Shown here one piece after another: positions 10,077-18,772 of a stretch of DNA of 64,000 bases (positions are counted from its first letter, which is position 1; each line of letters opens with the position of its first letter). The notes below the pieces were generated by a model. It was not told where the DNA came from. It saw nothing but the letters and a program-made list of their open reading frames with translations, and did not search any database. The DNA comes from Garcia nutans (taxonomy: Eukaryota; Streptophyta; Magnoliopsida; Malpighiales; Euphorbiaceae), in the NCBI GenBank assembly GCA_947685225.1, contig CANTUV010000024.1, positions 51,984,001-52,048,000 of the forward strand, in the 5' to 3' direction. The position numbers and the translations under genes were made by a program.

Positions 10077-11773
10077 TGTGAGCGGGGATTTTCGCCCCCA
10101 CTCCCGTTGGAATGTTCTTGCGACTTCGGCACTGTTTAGGCTCGGGGCCTTAGAGAATACGGACCTAAGTCTGCAGAAAATGGAGCCTCCACCCGGACGG
10201 GCCGGGAAAAAAGAAAGGGGTGGATGACTCGATTCCTAAGGAATCCCCAACCCCTTAATGGGTTCGGAAAATTGGGTACGTGTGGGGAAGGCGAGAAATG
10301 GCCCAGCACCCCCACAACGCCCAGTTCATTGGAACCGGCCTCCTTTATAGGTCTTAATATTATAAAATTCTTAAGTATAATAACATTATCCATACTAAAC
10401 ACAATAATTAAAAGAAAGCATCAATATATTAAAATCAAAGCAATGTCCAAACAAAGCAAAGAAATGGACACCCATCCAAGGATGGAAACATGTCCTTACA
10501 TCACATGCCTATATAGGACACCCACCAAAAGGTAGAAACATGCCCTTTACATAGGTTCTAAAATAGAAAAGCAAATTAAATTACATGATGTTTAACCAAT
10601 GAGGTACCTACCAAGTGGAAACATACCTCTTACAACTTTTGGAAATCTAAATTAATTGATAAAAGTAAATAATCATTCATCATAAATAAATCATTCATCA
10701 AAGCTATTAATCAAAATATAAAATAAACATCCATCCATGATAAATTAAATAAATCAAGTATTGAAATTAAATAAATTAAAGCATAAGAAATAAATCAAAG
10801 CATAATCAAGTATGGAATTGAATAAAGCAAATAAAAGTCTAATTATGGCTACTGTGACTTTTTTATGGAATTAAAATAAATTAGGGTTTTATGTTTTAAA
10901 GGGTTGGTAAGACTCTTTGATTAATAAAATTAAGGTTTGAATGATGATATCATAAAACTAAGGTTTTAAACACTTTAAAATACTTTAACTTGTGATTTTT
11001 GGTTATTGGGTTCCTAAGCTACTGTGTAAAATTTATGTTTTTTATGTTTTTATGTTTTTTAATGATTTAAAAGGATTAGGGTTCATAAAAATTAGGGTTT
11101 AAGGTTTTAAAAGGGTTAGTGTTCATTATTTTGGGTTTAAAAGTTGAATTTTAGATTTTAGGATTTAGAAGTAGGGTCACGGGTGGTGAATAATTTTTAG
11201 GGTTTTAGAAATCAATTTGATAATTTCATGAAGTTTTATGAATTTAAACAAATAAATTAAAGTTTTTATAAGTAGAAAAGATGTTTTAGAAGACTTTTTG
11301 AATGAAATAGAACCTACTTTAAGATTTTAAAAGAAGCAGAATTTACATCTTAGTTTTGTTGAAAAATAAGTTCAATTAGAGTTTTAAGGTTTTTAAGAAG
11401 AAAAAATAACAATTTTAAGCCTTTTGGAAGATAAACCAATGAAATAAGGTTTTTTATTGGCTTTAGAAAAACTAAATTAAAGTTCAATGGTTTTTAATTT
11501 TGATTTCATAAATTTGCTACTGTGTAAAAAAAACAATTAAAGAAAATTAATTAACACATACCTTCTTTTGATGATTTGTCCAAAAACAATTTTTCTTTGA
11601 TGAACTAGCTCCAAAGACAAGCTTTTTTTGCCTTTGAATTCTCTAAATCGTGCTACTGCTATTCCAGAAAAAAGTTGAATTGAATTTCTTCTTTTCCTTC
11701 CTTGATTTGGTTTCAAATTTTCCAAACTCCTCCTGGAATTTTTCCTCCCCCTTTTTTAATTGTCTTTGGTCCT

Positions 11774-11781
11774 TATTTATA
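11774..11781 (-). promoter_or_regulatory. TATA box of element 2, 3' LTR
   Basis: TATAAATA on the minus strand, 447 bp into the LTR and downstream of the GC-rich U3 island. It is conserved in the partner LTR at 20472-20479. Confidence 0.6.
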
Positions 11782-12005
11782 GTGGTTTGAGGTTGTTTAT
11801 TCCTAATTAGTTAAGGTAAGTAATATTAATAAAAAAAAAAGAAACCAAAACCTAATTGGATTAGGTTTCGAAAAATTTGCGCTGCCAAAATAAATTCTGC
11901 AGCAGAAATCTGCGGCAGCACGGGTGGAGTGGGCCCATAAGCTATTTCGCAGGCAGAAAATTTCTGTGTTCGAAATACCACAGTGATTCCTACGGGCGAA
12001 ATGCC

Positions 12006-12017
12006 CACGGGCCCGTG
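12006..12017. repeat. Perfect 12-bp palindrome in LTR U3
   Basis: CACGGGCCCGTG inside the GC-rich island. The same palindrome is at 20733-20744 in the other LTR, where it is followed by a second one, GCCCATGGGC (20744-20753). The position upstream of the TATA box makes a protein-binding role possible, but nothing else supports it. Confidence 0.6.
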
Positions 12018-12228
12018 CCTACGGGCCCCCGCGATGATTTTTTTGACTCCGATTTTTATTTATATTTTTTGATTTTTATTTGTTTATTTCTATTTTTTAT
12101 TTAAAAAAATAGATACTAAAGCAAAAATTATTTAATAAAAATTATTTTGGACCAATTAGACAACAAAAATTATTTTAGACTAAATAAAACATATTGGACT
12201 GGATTGGGTCAAAAATTAAGGGTCTACA

Positions 12229-12239
12229 GTTTGCCCCCT
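12229..12239 (-). other. Polypurine tract of element 2
   Basis: GGGGGCAAAC on the minus strand immediately before the LTR start TGTAGACCC. It primes plus-strand synthesis. Confidence 0.85.
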
Positions 12240-12309
12240 GCTTGAACGATCTGAAACCTTAGTGAAAGAGAGTGAAAAGCAATAAGACTTAATTTTTGAT
12301 GAAACGGTT

Positions 12310-12720
12310 GAGGTTTTAGGTTCAGGACCCTGTTCAAGTTATGGACTCAAGGATAATTCTAGGTTCTAGACCTAAGGGAAATTTGGGTTTTGGACCCGGT
12401 TCGAGTTCTGGACTCAAGGATAATTCTAGGTTCTCAACCTAAAGAAAATTGGGGTTCTGGACCCGGTTCGAGTTCTGGACTCAAGGAAAATTCTAGGTTC
12501 TGGACCTAAGGAAAATTTGGGTTCTGGACCCAGTTCGAGTTCTGGACTCAAAGGAGATTCTAGGTTCTGGACCTAAGAAAAATTTGGGTTCTGGACTCGG
12601 TTCGAGTTCTGGACTCAAGGATAATTCTAGGTTCTGGACTTAAGGAAAATTTGGATTTTGGACCCGGTATTGGGTACTTGGACCTGAGATTGATTTGATT
12701 TGGGTACTTGGACCCGAGAA
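12310..12720 (-). repeat. About 66-bp tandem repeat array (TTCTGGACC type)
   Basis: Several copies of a unit of roughly 66 bp, itself two diverged halves, each carrying a TTCTGGAC core (one with CCGGTTCGAG, one with CTAAGGAAAATT). The reverse complement of the same repeat fills 23660-24270 in the plus-strand fragment, and a short version is at 1970-2110. It belongs to the fast-changing 3' untranslated zone of the family. Confidence 0.85.
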
Positions 12721-12837
12721 TGGGTACTTGGACCAGAGAATGGCTGCTTGGACCCGAGATTGAGTTTGACTGACCTTTTATCATTTGAGAAGTCTGACTG
12801 CTTCGGTTGTTTTATGCATTGTGATTCTTCACCATCA

Positions 12838-13512
12838 AAATGGATCTTCACCCTTTGAGATCGGGTCATCACCCGTAAAAATGGATCTTCATCCTTTGAG
12901 ATCGGGTCTTCACCCTTAAAAATGGATCTTCATCCTTTGAGATCGGGTCATCACCTTTGAAAATGGATCTTCATCCTTTGAGATCAGGTCTTCACCCTTG
13001 AAAATGGATCTTCATCCTTTGAGATCGGGTCTTCACCCTTGAAAATGGATCTTCACCCTTTGAGATCGGGTCTTCACCATTGAAAATGGATCTTCATCCT
13101 TTGAGATTGGGTCTTCACCCTTGATAATGGATCTTTATCCTTTGAGATCGGGTCTTCACCCATGAAAATGGATCTTCATCCTTTGAGATCGGGTCTTCAC
13201 CCTTGAAAATGGATCTTCATCCTTTGAGATCGGATTTTCACCCTTGAAAATGGATCTTCATCCTTTGAGATTGGGTCTTTACCCTTGAAAATGGATCTTC
13301 ATCCTTTGAGATCGGAAAATGGATCTTCATCCTTTGAGATCTGGTCTTCACCCTTGAAAATGGATCTTCATCCTTTGAGATCGGGTCTTTACCCTTGAAA
13401 ATGGATCTTCATCCTTTGAGATCGGGTTTTCACCCTTGAAAATGGATCTTCATCCTTTGAGATCTGGTCTTCACCCTTGAAAATGGATCTTCATCCTTTG
13501 AGATCAGGTCTT
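12838..13512 (-). repeat. 41-bp tandem repeat array
   Basis: About sixteen head-to-tail copies of ATGGATCTTCATCCTTTGAG plus ATCGGGTCTTCACCCTTGAAA, with one internally deleted unit near 13315. It is related to the 43-bp array of element 1, so the array was inherited and then expanded separately. There are no unique spacers between units, so this is not a CRISPR. Confidence 0.9.
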
Positions 13513-13915
13513 CTTCGTTCTTTGAAGATGGGAGTGACATGGCTAGTGGCTTGGCCGTGTCCCCTAGGTGTGTCAGCTTCTGTGTTTTTCCTTTGGTTCT
13601 TCTTTATTCTTGGCTTAGGATGGGACACAGCCAAGCTAGTGGCCGTGTCATGTGACACGGCAAGTGGCTTGGCTGTGTCTCCTGCCAGTGTCACCTACTG
13701 CTTCCCTTCTCTCTTTGCTTGGTCTTTCTTGGCTTTGCCCTTTAGGTGAGACACGGCTAGTGGCTTGGCCGTGTCTCCTGCTCGTGTCATGTTCTTCCAA
13801 GATTTCCTTTGAGGTGACACGGCCAAGCTTGATTTGGCTTGGCCATGTCTTGCTTGATCCATGTTTTCCTTGTTTTGATCTTCCAAGGGAGTTTTTGCAC
13901 TTTAACCACTTTTCC
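13513..13915 (-). repeat. Captured fragment of an Athila LTR inside element 2
   Basis: On the minus strand this 400-bp block follows the Athila LTR segments at 27625-28000 and 38585-38960 in the same order: the AAAGTGCAAAAACTCCCTTG motif, the GAATCAAGCAAGACATGG-like stretch, the AAATCAAGCTTGGCCGTGTC motif, then repeated GACACGGCC/GGCCGTGTC pairs. No Athila LTR end or target duplication flanks it, so it is an internal LTR piece acquired by recombination or template switching. It is in sense orientation relative to element 2. Overlapping frames are non-coding. Confidence 0.85.
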
Positions 13916-16213
13916 CTTGCAACTGCTTTTCCTTTTTTCTCCAATTTTGATTGGATCTTATATCCTCTCCTTGCCTTCCAAAGATTTTTTTTTCTTTCAT
14001 GCAAGCTTTGATTGATGTTTTTCTTGTCTAGTTCTTTGCATAAGCATGCATTTCTTCTCTTTGCAAAGTGACTGAGGGTTCCACAAGCGAATAGGCTTTC
14101 CATGCCCCCTTGATTCAATATCTTCTTTTGATTCTTTAATTCACAGGTTGTTTGTTATTCATTAAGACAAGAAAGTGCGATGTAATATGCTCATGTATGC
14201 ATGATATGCATGAATAATACTTACAGTCATTCCATTGACTCACAGACCGAGGTGATTAGCAGAAGTGTTCTCATTGTTTTCTTTTTGACGCTCGTTCAAG
14301 TCTCATATTGAAATGATCAAAAGCTTTGCATTTGGCTTTTATCTTCAAGATGTTGAAAACATGAGTGGTGGAGACCCTAAGCAGCAGAGTCAGGGATGTA
14401 TCCATTTCAAACTATGTTTCAGCTTGTCAGTTGGTAGTTTCTTTATGACCTTGCCAATAATCAATTCAACATACTTCCCTTAACTTGAAGGCTTTGTATG
14501 ACAAAACACTCTTTTTTTTTTGAATTTTGATTTTGAAATCAAATGTTGGCTTTGCCAAATCGATGTCAATGTACCTCAGGACTTGATTTTTCCAAATTAA
14601 TATATCTATAGCATGACAACCCTAGTTACCGTACTAAACTCGGGAATCATTTCTATTTAAGCAAGAATTGTTGCACTTCAGATAGGCACTTACACATTGC
14701 TTGGCCAAAGGTCTCATTTGAGGTTAAATATTGTCTATTTCATATGCATGCTTATCCAAACTATCTCCACTAATAGACTCTACCTACCAAGAGAGATCAA
14801 CAGGTCTTTGATAGACTTGAAACGGGGTCTATAAGGGACATGGGTTAAAGTGGAGGCCATTTTGAGATTGGAGCTAGAGTGACACAATGGACAAACCCTC
14901 ACACTACAAATTTCTTGTTGGAACTTTAGACAGTTGGGAGCAATCTTTCTAGACTCCAAATTCCTTCTATCTTCTTGGCATTAATCTGGATCTTGAATAG
15001 GAAAGTTTTTGCCCTTACAAAAAGTTTAAGACCCAAATCTGTTTCTTTTCTTCTTTTCCTTTTTTTCCTCTTTATTTTTCTTACTATTCCCTTTTCTTTC
15101 TCTTTCCTTACTCTTCCCTTTCTTTTATCATTTTGTCCTTCTTTCTTATAGGACTATCAAGTACAAAACTTTCAAGAACTGGATGGTCTTCCTCCTTTTT
15201 CTTTGATTTTGATTGAATCTTTGGTTGTGTGGGACCAATTCAAGTCAATCCATAAAATGGAAGCCTTTTGTTGTCTTAGGTAAAAGAGAACTCAGTTGGC
15301 TTTTTGAACCACCTTTTTAGATTTTATCTTTCTTCCTTTTCTTTTCTTTTCTTTTGTTTTTCTTTTGTTTTCTTCTTTTTTCTCTTTTTTTATTTTTTTT
15401 AGCTCTAAAAAGAGTTGTCTTGGTTTGTACTAACTTGGGCTTCCAATAATGGATAAGTGGAGTAATATAAATCTTCTTTAATAGGGATAAATCATTTGTT
15501 ACTCTGATGTTGATGTTGATATATTAGAGATATTAGGAAAACTTCAACTACCCTTATGGTTTTGAGAACATCAACTATCCTTATGATCTTGAGAACTTCA
15601 ACTATCTTCATGGTCTTGAGAACTTCAACTATCTTCATGGTCTTGAAACTTCAACTATCCTCATGATCTTGACTAATCAATGCTTTCTTTGATCTTCTTG
15701 CCTATTCATCTTAGTAATCATAAGACTTGTCAAAAGTATCACAACAGCTCAGGGTAGGTTTTTGGGGTTTGTAAGTCAATAAAAAGAAAGCTAAAATTTT
15801 ATGAAGGCTCAAAGGGACAACTAGGGATTGATATTTAATTGGGTGGATACTAGTTGTTGGGTAACCAAACAATGCCTAGATCATTTCTCTCTTAAATAAG
15901 CAGAGTTCAATTTCGCCTCAAAAGTTTGTCAAAGCATGTTCTAAGACTGACTAGGACCTAGACAAAGGTAATTATGCAGGAGCCCTCTCTAAGTAAGCAT
16001 ACACAACTCAATGCTATAGAGCCATTCTCTCACCTAGTAAAGTCATTCAAGTCATGATGCATAAATATATTAATTCATGAATTATCAAGCTAGATTCCTC
16101 ATTGGTCGAGCAACAAAATGAACAAAGACCAACAAAAATTTTGACAATAGTTCCAAAATATTAAATAAAGTAAGATTGAAAAGCAACATTCAAGCTAAGG
16201 AAAGTTCATTGAG
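13916..16213 (-). other. Conserved non-coding module of element 2
   Basis: Co-linear with 2716-5227 and 56590-58791. It contains the inverted repeat at 14526-14543, the donor-like GTAAGT at 14219-14224 (minus strand), a pyrimidine tract at 15330-15405, and a short direct-repeat run at 15540-15660 built on GAACTTCAACTATCTTCATG. No credible protein-coding region is seen. Confidence 0.6.
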
Positions 16214-16534
16214 TTAGGCTTCTTTTCCTTTCACATCTTCAACATTCTCATCTTGAAAAGAGGATAAAACAAAATCTTCTTCCAATCCTTTTCCCACCAT
16301 AAAGATTGCTGGTGGTGGCACTCTTCCAAATTTAGGCAAAGAGTTGTCTTTGGTATTGGGCTTATCCGGCTCGGGTAGCTTGCCACTATCAATCAAATCT
16401 TGGATCTCATGCCTTAATTGGGTACACCTATCAGTCTCATGTCCTTGAGTTTGATGAAATTGACAAAAAGCCTTAGTATCAAATTTTGGGGGTAATGGAC
16501 TAGGTAAAGGTCGAGGAGCCAATGGTTGTAACAA
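16214..16534 (-). CDS. gag: C-terminal gag segment of element 2 with Tat-type zinc knuckle
   Basis: This 106-codon frame carries the nucleic-acid-binding end of gag. CQFHQTQGHETDRC has Cys-x2-His-x4-His-x4-Cys spacing, the variant knuckle also seen in the autonomous Tat gag at 49556-52438 (CEYHQGKGHRTNAC), instead of the usual CCHC. It is followed by the conserved HEIQDLIDSGKLPEP stretch and RVPPPAIFMVGKG. The natural stop lies after KGKEA. The same end point is recognisable in element 1, and nothing resembling protease follows. It is out of frame with the upstream segment by a small shift between 16534 and 16545. Confidence 0.8.
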   Translation of the reverse strand: MLQPLAPRPLPSPLPPKFDTKAFCQFHQTQGHETDRCTQLRHEIQDLIDSGKLPEPDKPNTKDNSLPKFGRVPPPAIFMVGKGLEEDFVLSSFQDENVEDVKGKEA

Positions 16535-16544
16535 CCCTTTCTTT

Positions 16545-17174
16545 TTATAGCTTTTCGAAGACCCAAGACAAAGGCTTCCCCAGATCTGAAAACTGCCTTC
16601 TATTTGCTTGACCGGTTACATTAACATCAACTTCTTTTTGTGTGCTTTGATTGTTAGGTTGGTTGTTCCCTTTCTCATTCCTTCTTATTGAAAAGCGATT
16701 CTTCTCCCTTTCCCACTCTTCAATTTGTAGACCAGCTTGGAGAAGATCTTTGAAATTACGGATGAGTGTATGAGACATCCTCTCACGAAGATTAGGTAAC
16801 ACCCCTCTCACAATCATCCTTATTTGATTTGATTCATCGGGCCTCTTCTTGAGTAAAGCGGCCTTGTTTCTCCATTGCTTCACATAGTCCACAAAATTCT
16901 CATTTGGCCTTTGTCTAATGGACTCCACTTCCATTAAAGTAACTTCTAACTCAACATTATATCCGTATTGTTGGATGAAGGCTTTGTAAAGTAGATCCCA
17001 ACTCTTTTGTGTTCCATCATCTAAGGTATTGAACCAATTTTGGACAACATGGTCCAATGAGAGCATGAAGTACCTTAGGGTTTGAGCCTTAGTAGCTCGA
17101 GCAGACTGCATGGCAGCGATATACTGCTTCACATGGAGATGAGGATTTTCAGTGCTATTGTACTTAGAAGGCAT
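16545..17174 (-). CDS. gag: Central gag segment of element 2 (retrotransposon gag domain)
   Basis: A 209-codon minus-strand frame holding the gag core. Visible motifs are NPHLHVKQYIAAMQSARATK, RYFMLSLDHVVQNWF, FIQQYGYNVELEVTLMEVES, RQRPNENFVDYVKQWRNKAA and LLKKRPDESNQ. It aligns closely with residues 175-335 of the element 1 gag. A frame change near 17175-17243 separates it from the N-terminal part, and another near 16545 from the knuckle part, so this copy cannot make full-length gag as it stands. The apparent start Met is internal to the ancestral protein. Confidence 0.85.
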   Translation of the reverse strand: MPSKYNSTENPHLHVKQYIAAMQSARATKAQTLRYFMLSLDHVVQNWFNTLDDGTQKSWDLLYKAFIQQYGYNVELEVTLMEVESIRQRPNENFVDYVKQWRNKAALLKKRPDESNQIRMIVRGVLPNLRERMSHTLIRNFKDLLQAGLQIEEWEREKNRFSIRRNEKGNNQPNNQSTQKEVDVNVTGQANRRQFSDLGKPLSWVFEKL

Positions 17175-17242
17175 CTTGAATTTATAAGGGACCTCTTCAT
17201 ATTGTTCAAATTGTTTGTCGATCTCAGACTTCTCTTCGGTTT

Positions 17243-17752
17243 TTAGCTTCTTCTCAAATTTCTTTTAGCAATCATCTTTTCAACATCGGATGTCTCGGTC
17301 TTTTCAATAGTTGCTTTCTCAACAGCCTTCGATTCTATCTTCTTTTCTTGAACCTCTTGGTAGTATTGAGCCCAATCATCATCATCATCAATGATCACCT
17401 TTTCATCATTAAAAGCTGCTTCATCAATTTTAGCCTTCCCCTCGACTTTCTTGGTGCTAGCAGATGCTTCGGCATTGTTTCCTAAAATTGCGGCTAGTTG
17501 ATTCTTTATGGTCTCAGCCATGGCCTCTTTTATTTCTTCCATCTTGGCGTTGAGGGCCTCATCCACCATTCTTTGGATTTGTTCGGGTTCCATTATTTTT
17601 GGTGAGCAAGTGATTGAGTCGTTGCTAGACACTTCGTCTCTGGCATAAGTCGGGTTGTTATAAGCTTTAGAACTATCGTAATCCAGGGCTGTGAGCCAGA
17701 AAGGATCAACGATATGAGATGCAAATGTATGCATGTATGCATGTATGCACAA
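17243..17752 (-). CDS. gag: N-terminal gag segment of element 2
   Basis: Carries the acidic N-terminal part: DYDSSKAYNNPTYARDE, EQIQRMVDEALNAKMEEIKE (probably helical), an Asp-rich IIDDDDDWAQYYQ stretch and a Lys/Glu-rich tail. It aligns with residues 1-140 of the element 1 gag. The first 22 or so codons of the open frame (MCIHAYMHTF...) lie before an acceptor-like CTCACAG and match element 1 leader sequence, so true coding probably begins at the Asp-Tyr-Asp residues or is joined to an upstream exon. The frame ends by a frameshift before the gag core. Confidence 0.75.
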   Translation of the reverse strand: MCIHAYMHTFASHIVDPFWLTALDYDSSKAYNNPTYARDEVSSNDSITCSPKIMEPEQIQRMVDEALNAKMEEIKEAMAETIKNQLAAILGNNAEASASTKKVEGKAKIDEAAFNDEKVIIDDDDDWAQYYQEVQEKKIESKAVEKATIEKTETSDVEKMIAKRNLRRS

Positions 17753-18758
17753 ACAATCAATAAAGAAAGATAATTAGGACGTTCCTTCCAACCTTATAAC
17801 ATCCACACACGAATGGCGAGTCCCTTTTTCCTAGGTATATGGTTAACAAAATACCAACATGGGGTTTCTTGCTTTCAAATAATTCCCTCGGATGTTTCAA
17901 CCAATAGATATATTTTCCAAAATGGAAATCAATCCATGATAATTCCCATTAATTAGGTTTTAATCCATTCAACCAACTAAAGTAGCTTTTATGCTATGTT
18001 GGATTAAAACGAAATTAAGAGGTTTATAATAAATAGATTTTTCACTCGGAAAGAGTAACTAATGGTTCATGCCAAAAACAAGCCCATGGTTAATTTATTC
18101 TTAGTGTAAACTAGGCCCACAATTGATTTTTGGTATTTCACAATTGATCTAAATATTTTTGCAAGCTCTTTGTCAAAAATGGTTGGGTGAAAATAATTTT
18201 GTTTCTAAGCCCATTGTAAAAGATTTTAGAAAAATGGATTTTGGGCTTAGTATTTGGGCCATGGTCCAAAGAATTTATTTATTTTTTAGAAAAAGTATTA
18301 TGTCCAAAGACCATCTTGAAAAATTTTAAAAATAGTTTTGGTCTTTTGGATTTTAAAGAAAAATTTATTTTGAGCTTACAATATACTTAGGTTATATTAG
18401 AAGAAGAACAAACCAAATAAGCCATGATTTAAGCCAAGATAAATCAACCATAGTCAAACAACATGCATATGGGGTAAAACCTAAGGAAAGTAACTAGGCC
18501 AATTACATGAGCTTTAGTCTTTGGGTTAAAAGGCTTAGGTTCCCATAGCAAGTATATACCAAATGGTACGAGGCTATGAGTGGTTATGCCATGCTCGATC
18601 TCCATACCTTGAGTGAAAGTATGGTATCCCTTACATAACACAACACGGGCGTCCTAACTCACGCACACGATGCAATCTAATATGCTGTAATGGATAATAT
18701 CATTATAAGAAAGAAAAGAATAATATAAAGACAAACGGAATCAACTTCTCTTATCCCT
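17753..18758 (-). other. 5' leader of element 2
   Basis: Between primer site and gag, co-linear with 6667-7738. No coding region or structured RNA gene is recognised. It includes tandem ATGCATGT units near 17725-17750. Confidence 0.55.
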
Positions 18759-18771
18759 AGTGGAGTCGCCA
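18759..18771 (-). other. Primer-binding site of element 2
   Basis: TGGCGACTCCACT on the minus strand, one base inside the LTR end CACA. The autonomous Tat element uses the same sequence, extended to TGGCGACTCCACTGGGGA, at 53259-53242. The tRNA was not identified from memory. Confidence 0.8.
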
Positions 18772-18772
18772 C

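Larger units (their letters stand above)
10077..12228 (-). repeat. 3' LTR of element 2 (2152 bp)
   Basis: Begins TGTGAGCGGGG and ends GGGTCTACA on the plus strand. It pairs with 18773-20977 along its full length. In element orientation it carries a U3 GC island with the palindrome CACGGGCCCGTG (12006-12017), a TATAAATA box at 11774-11781 and a telo-box-containing leader. The 103-codon plus-strand frame at 10224-10535 recurs at 18921-19232 only because the LTRs are duplicates. Confidence 0.93.

Noticed and set aside
10224..10535. 103-codon plus-strand frame, nearly identical at 18921-19232
   Set aside because: The two frames lie at the same place in the two LTRs of one element, so identity reflects LTR duplication. 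It is antisense to the element and not open in element 1.
12838..13512. Regular 41-bp periodicity resembling a CRISPR array
   Set aside because: The whole unit repeats with no unique spacers, the context is a plant retrotransposon 3' region, and there are no cas genes.
13477..14118. Overlapping frames of 90-156 codons on both strands
   Set aside because: They read through the captured Athila LTR repeats; the repeated Trp/Cys or His/Gln-rich peptides come from the GGCCGTGTC motif.
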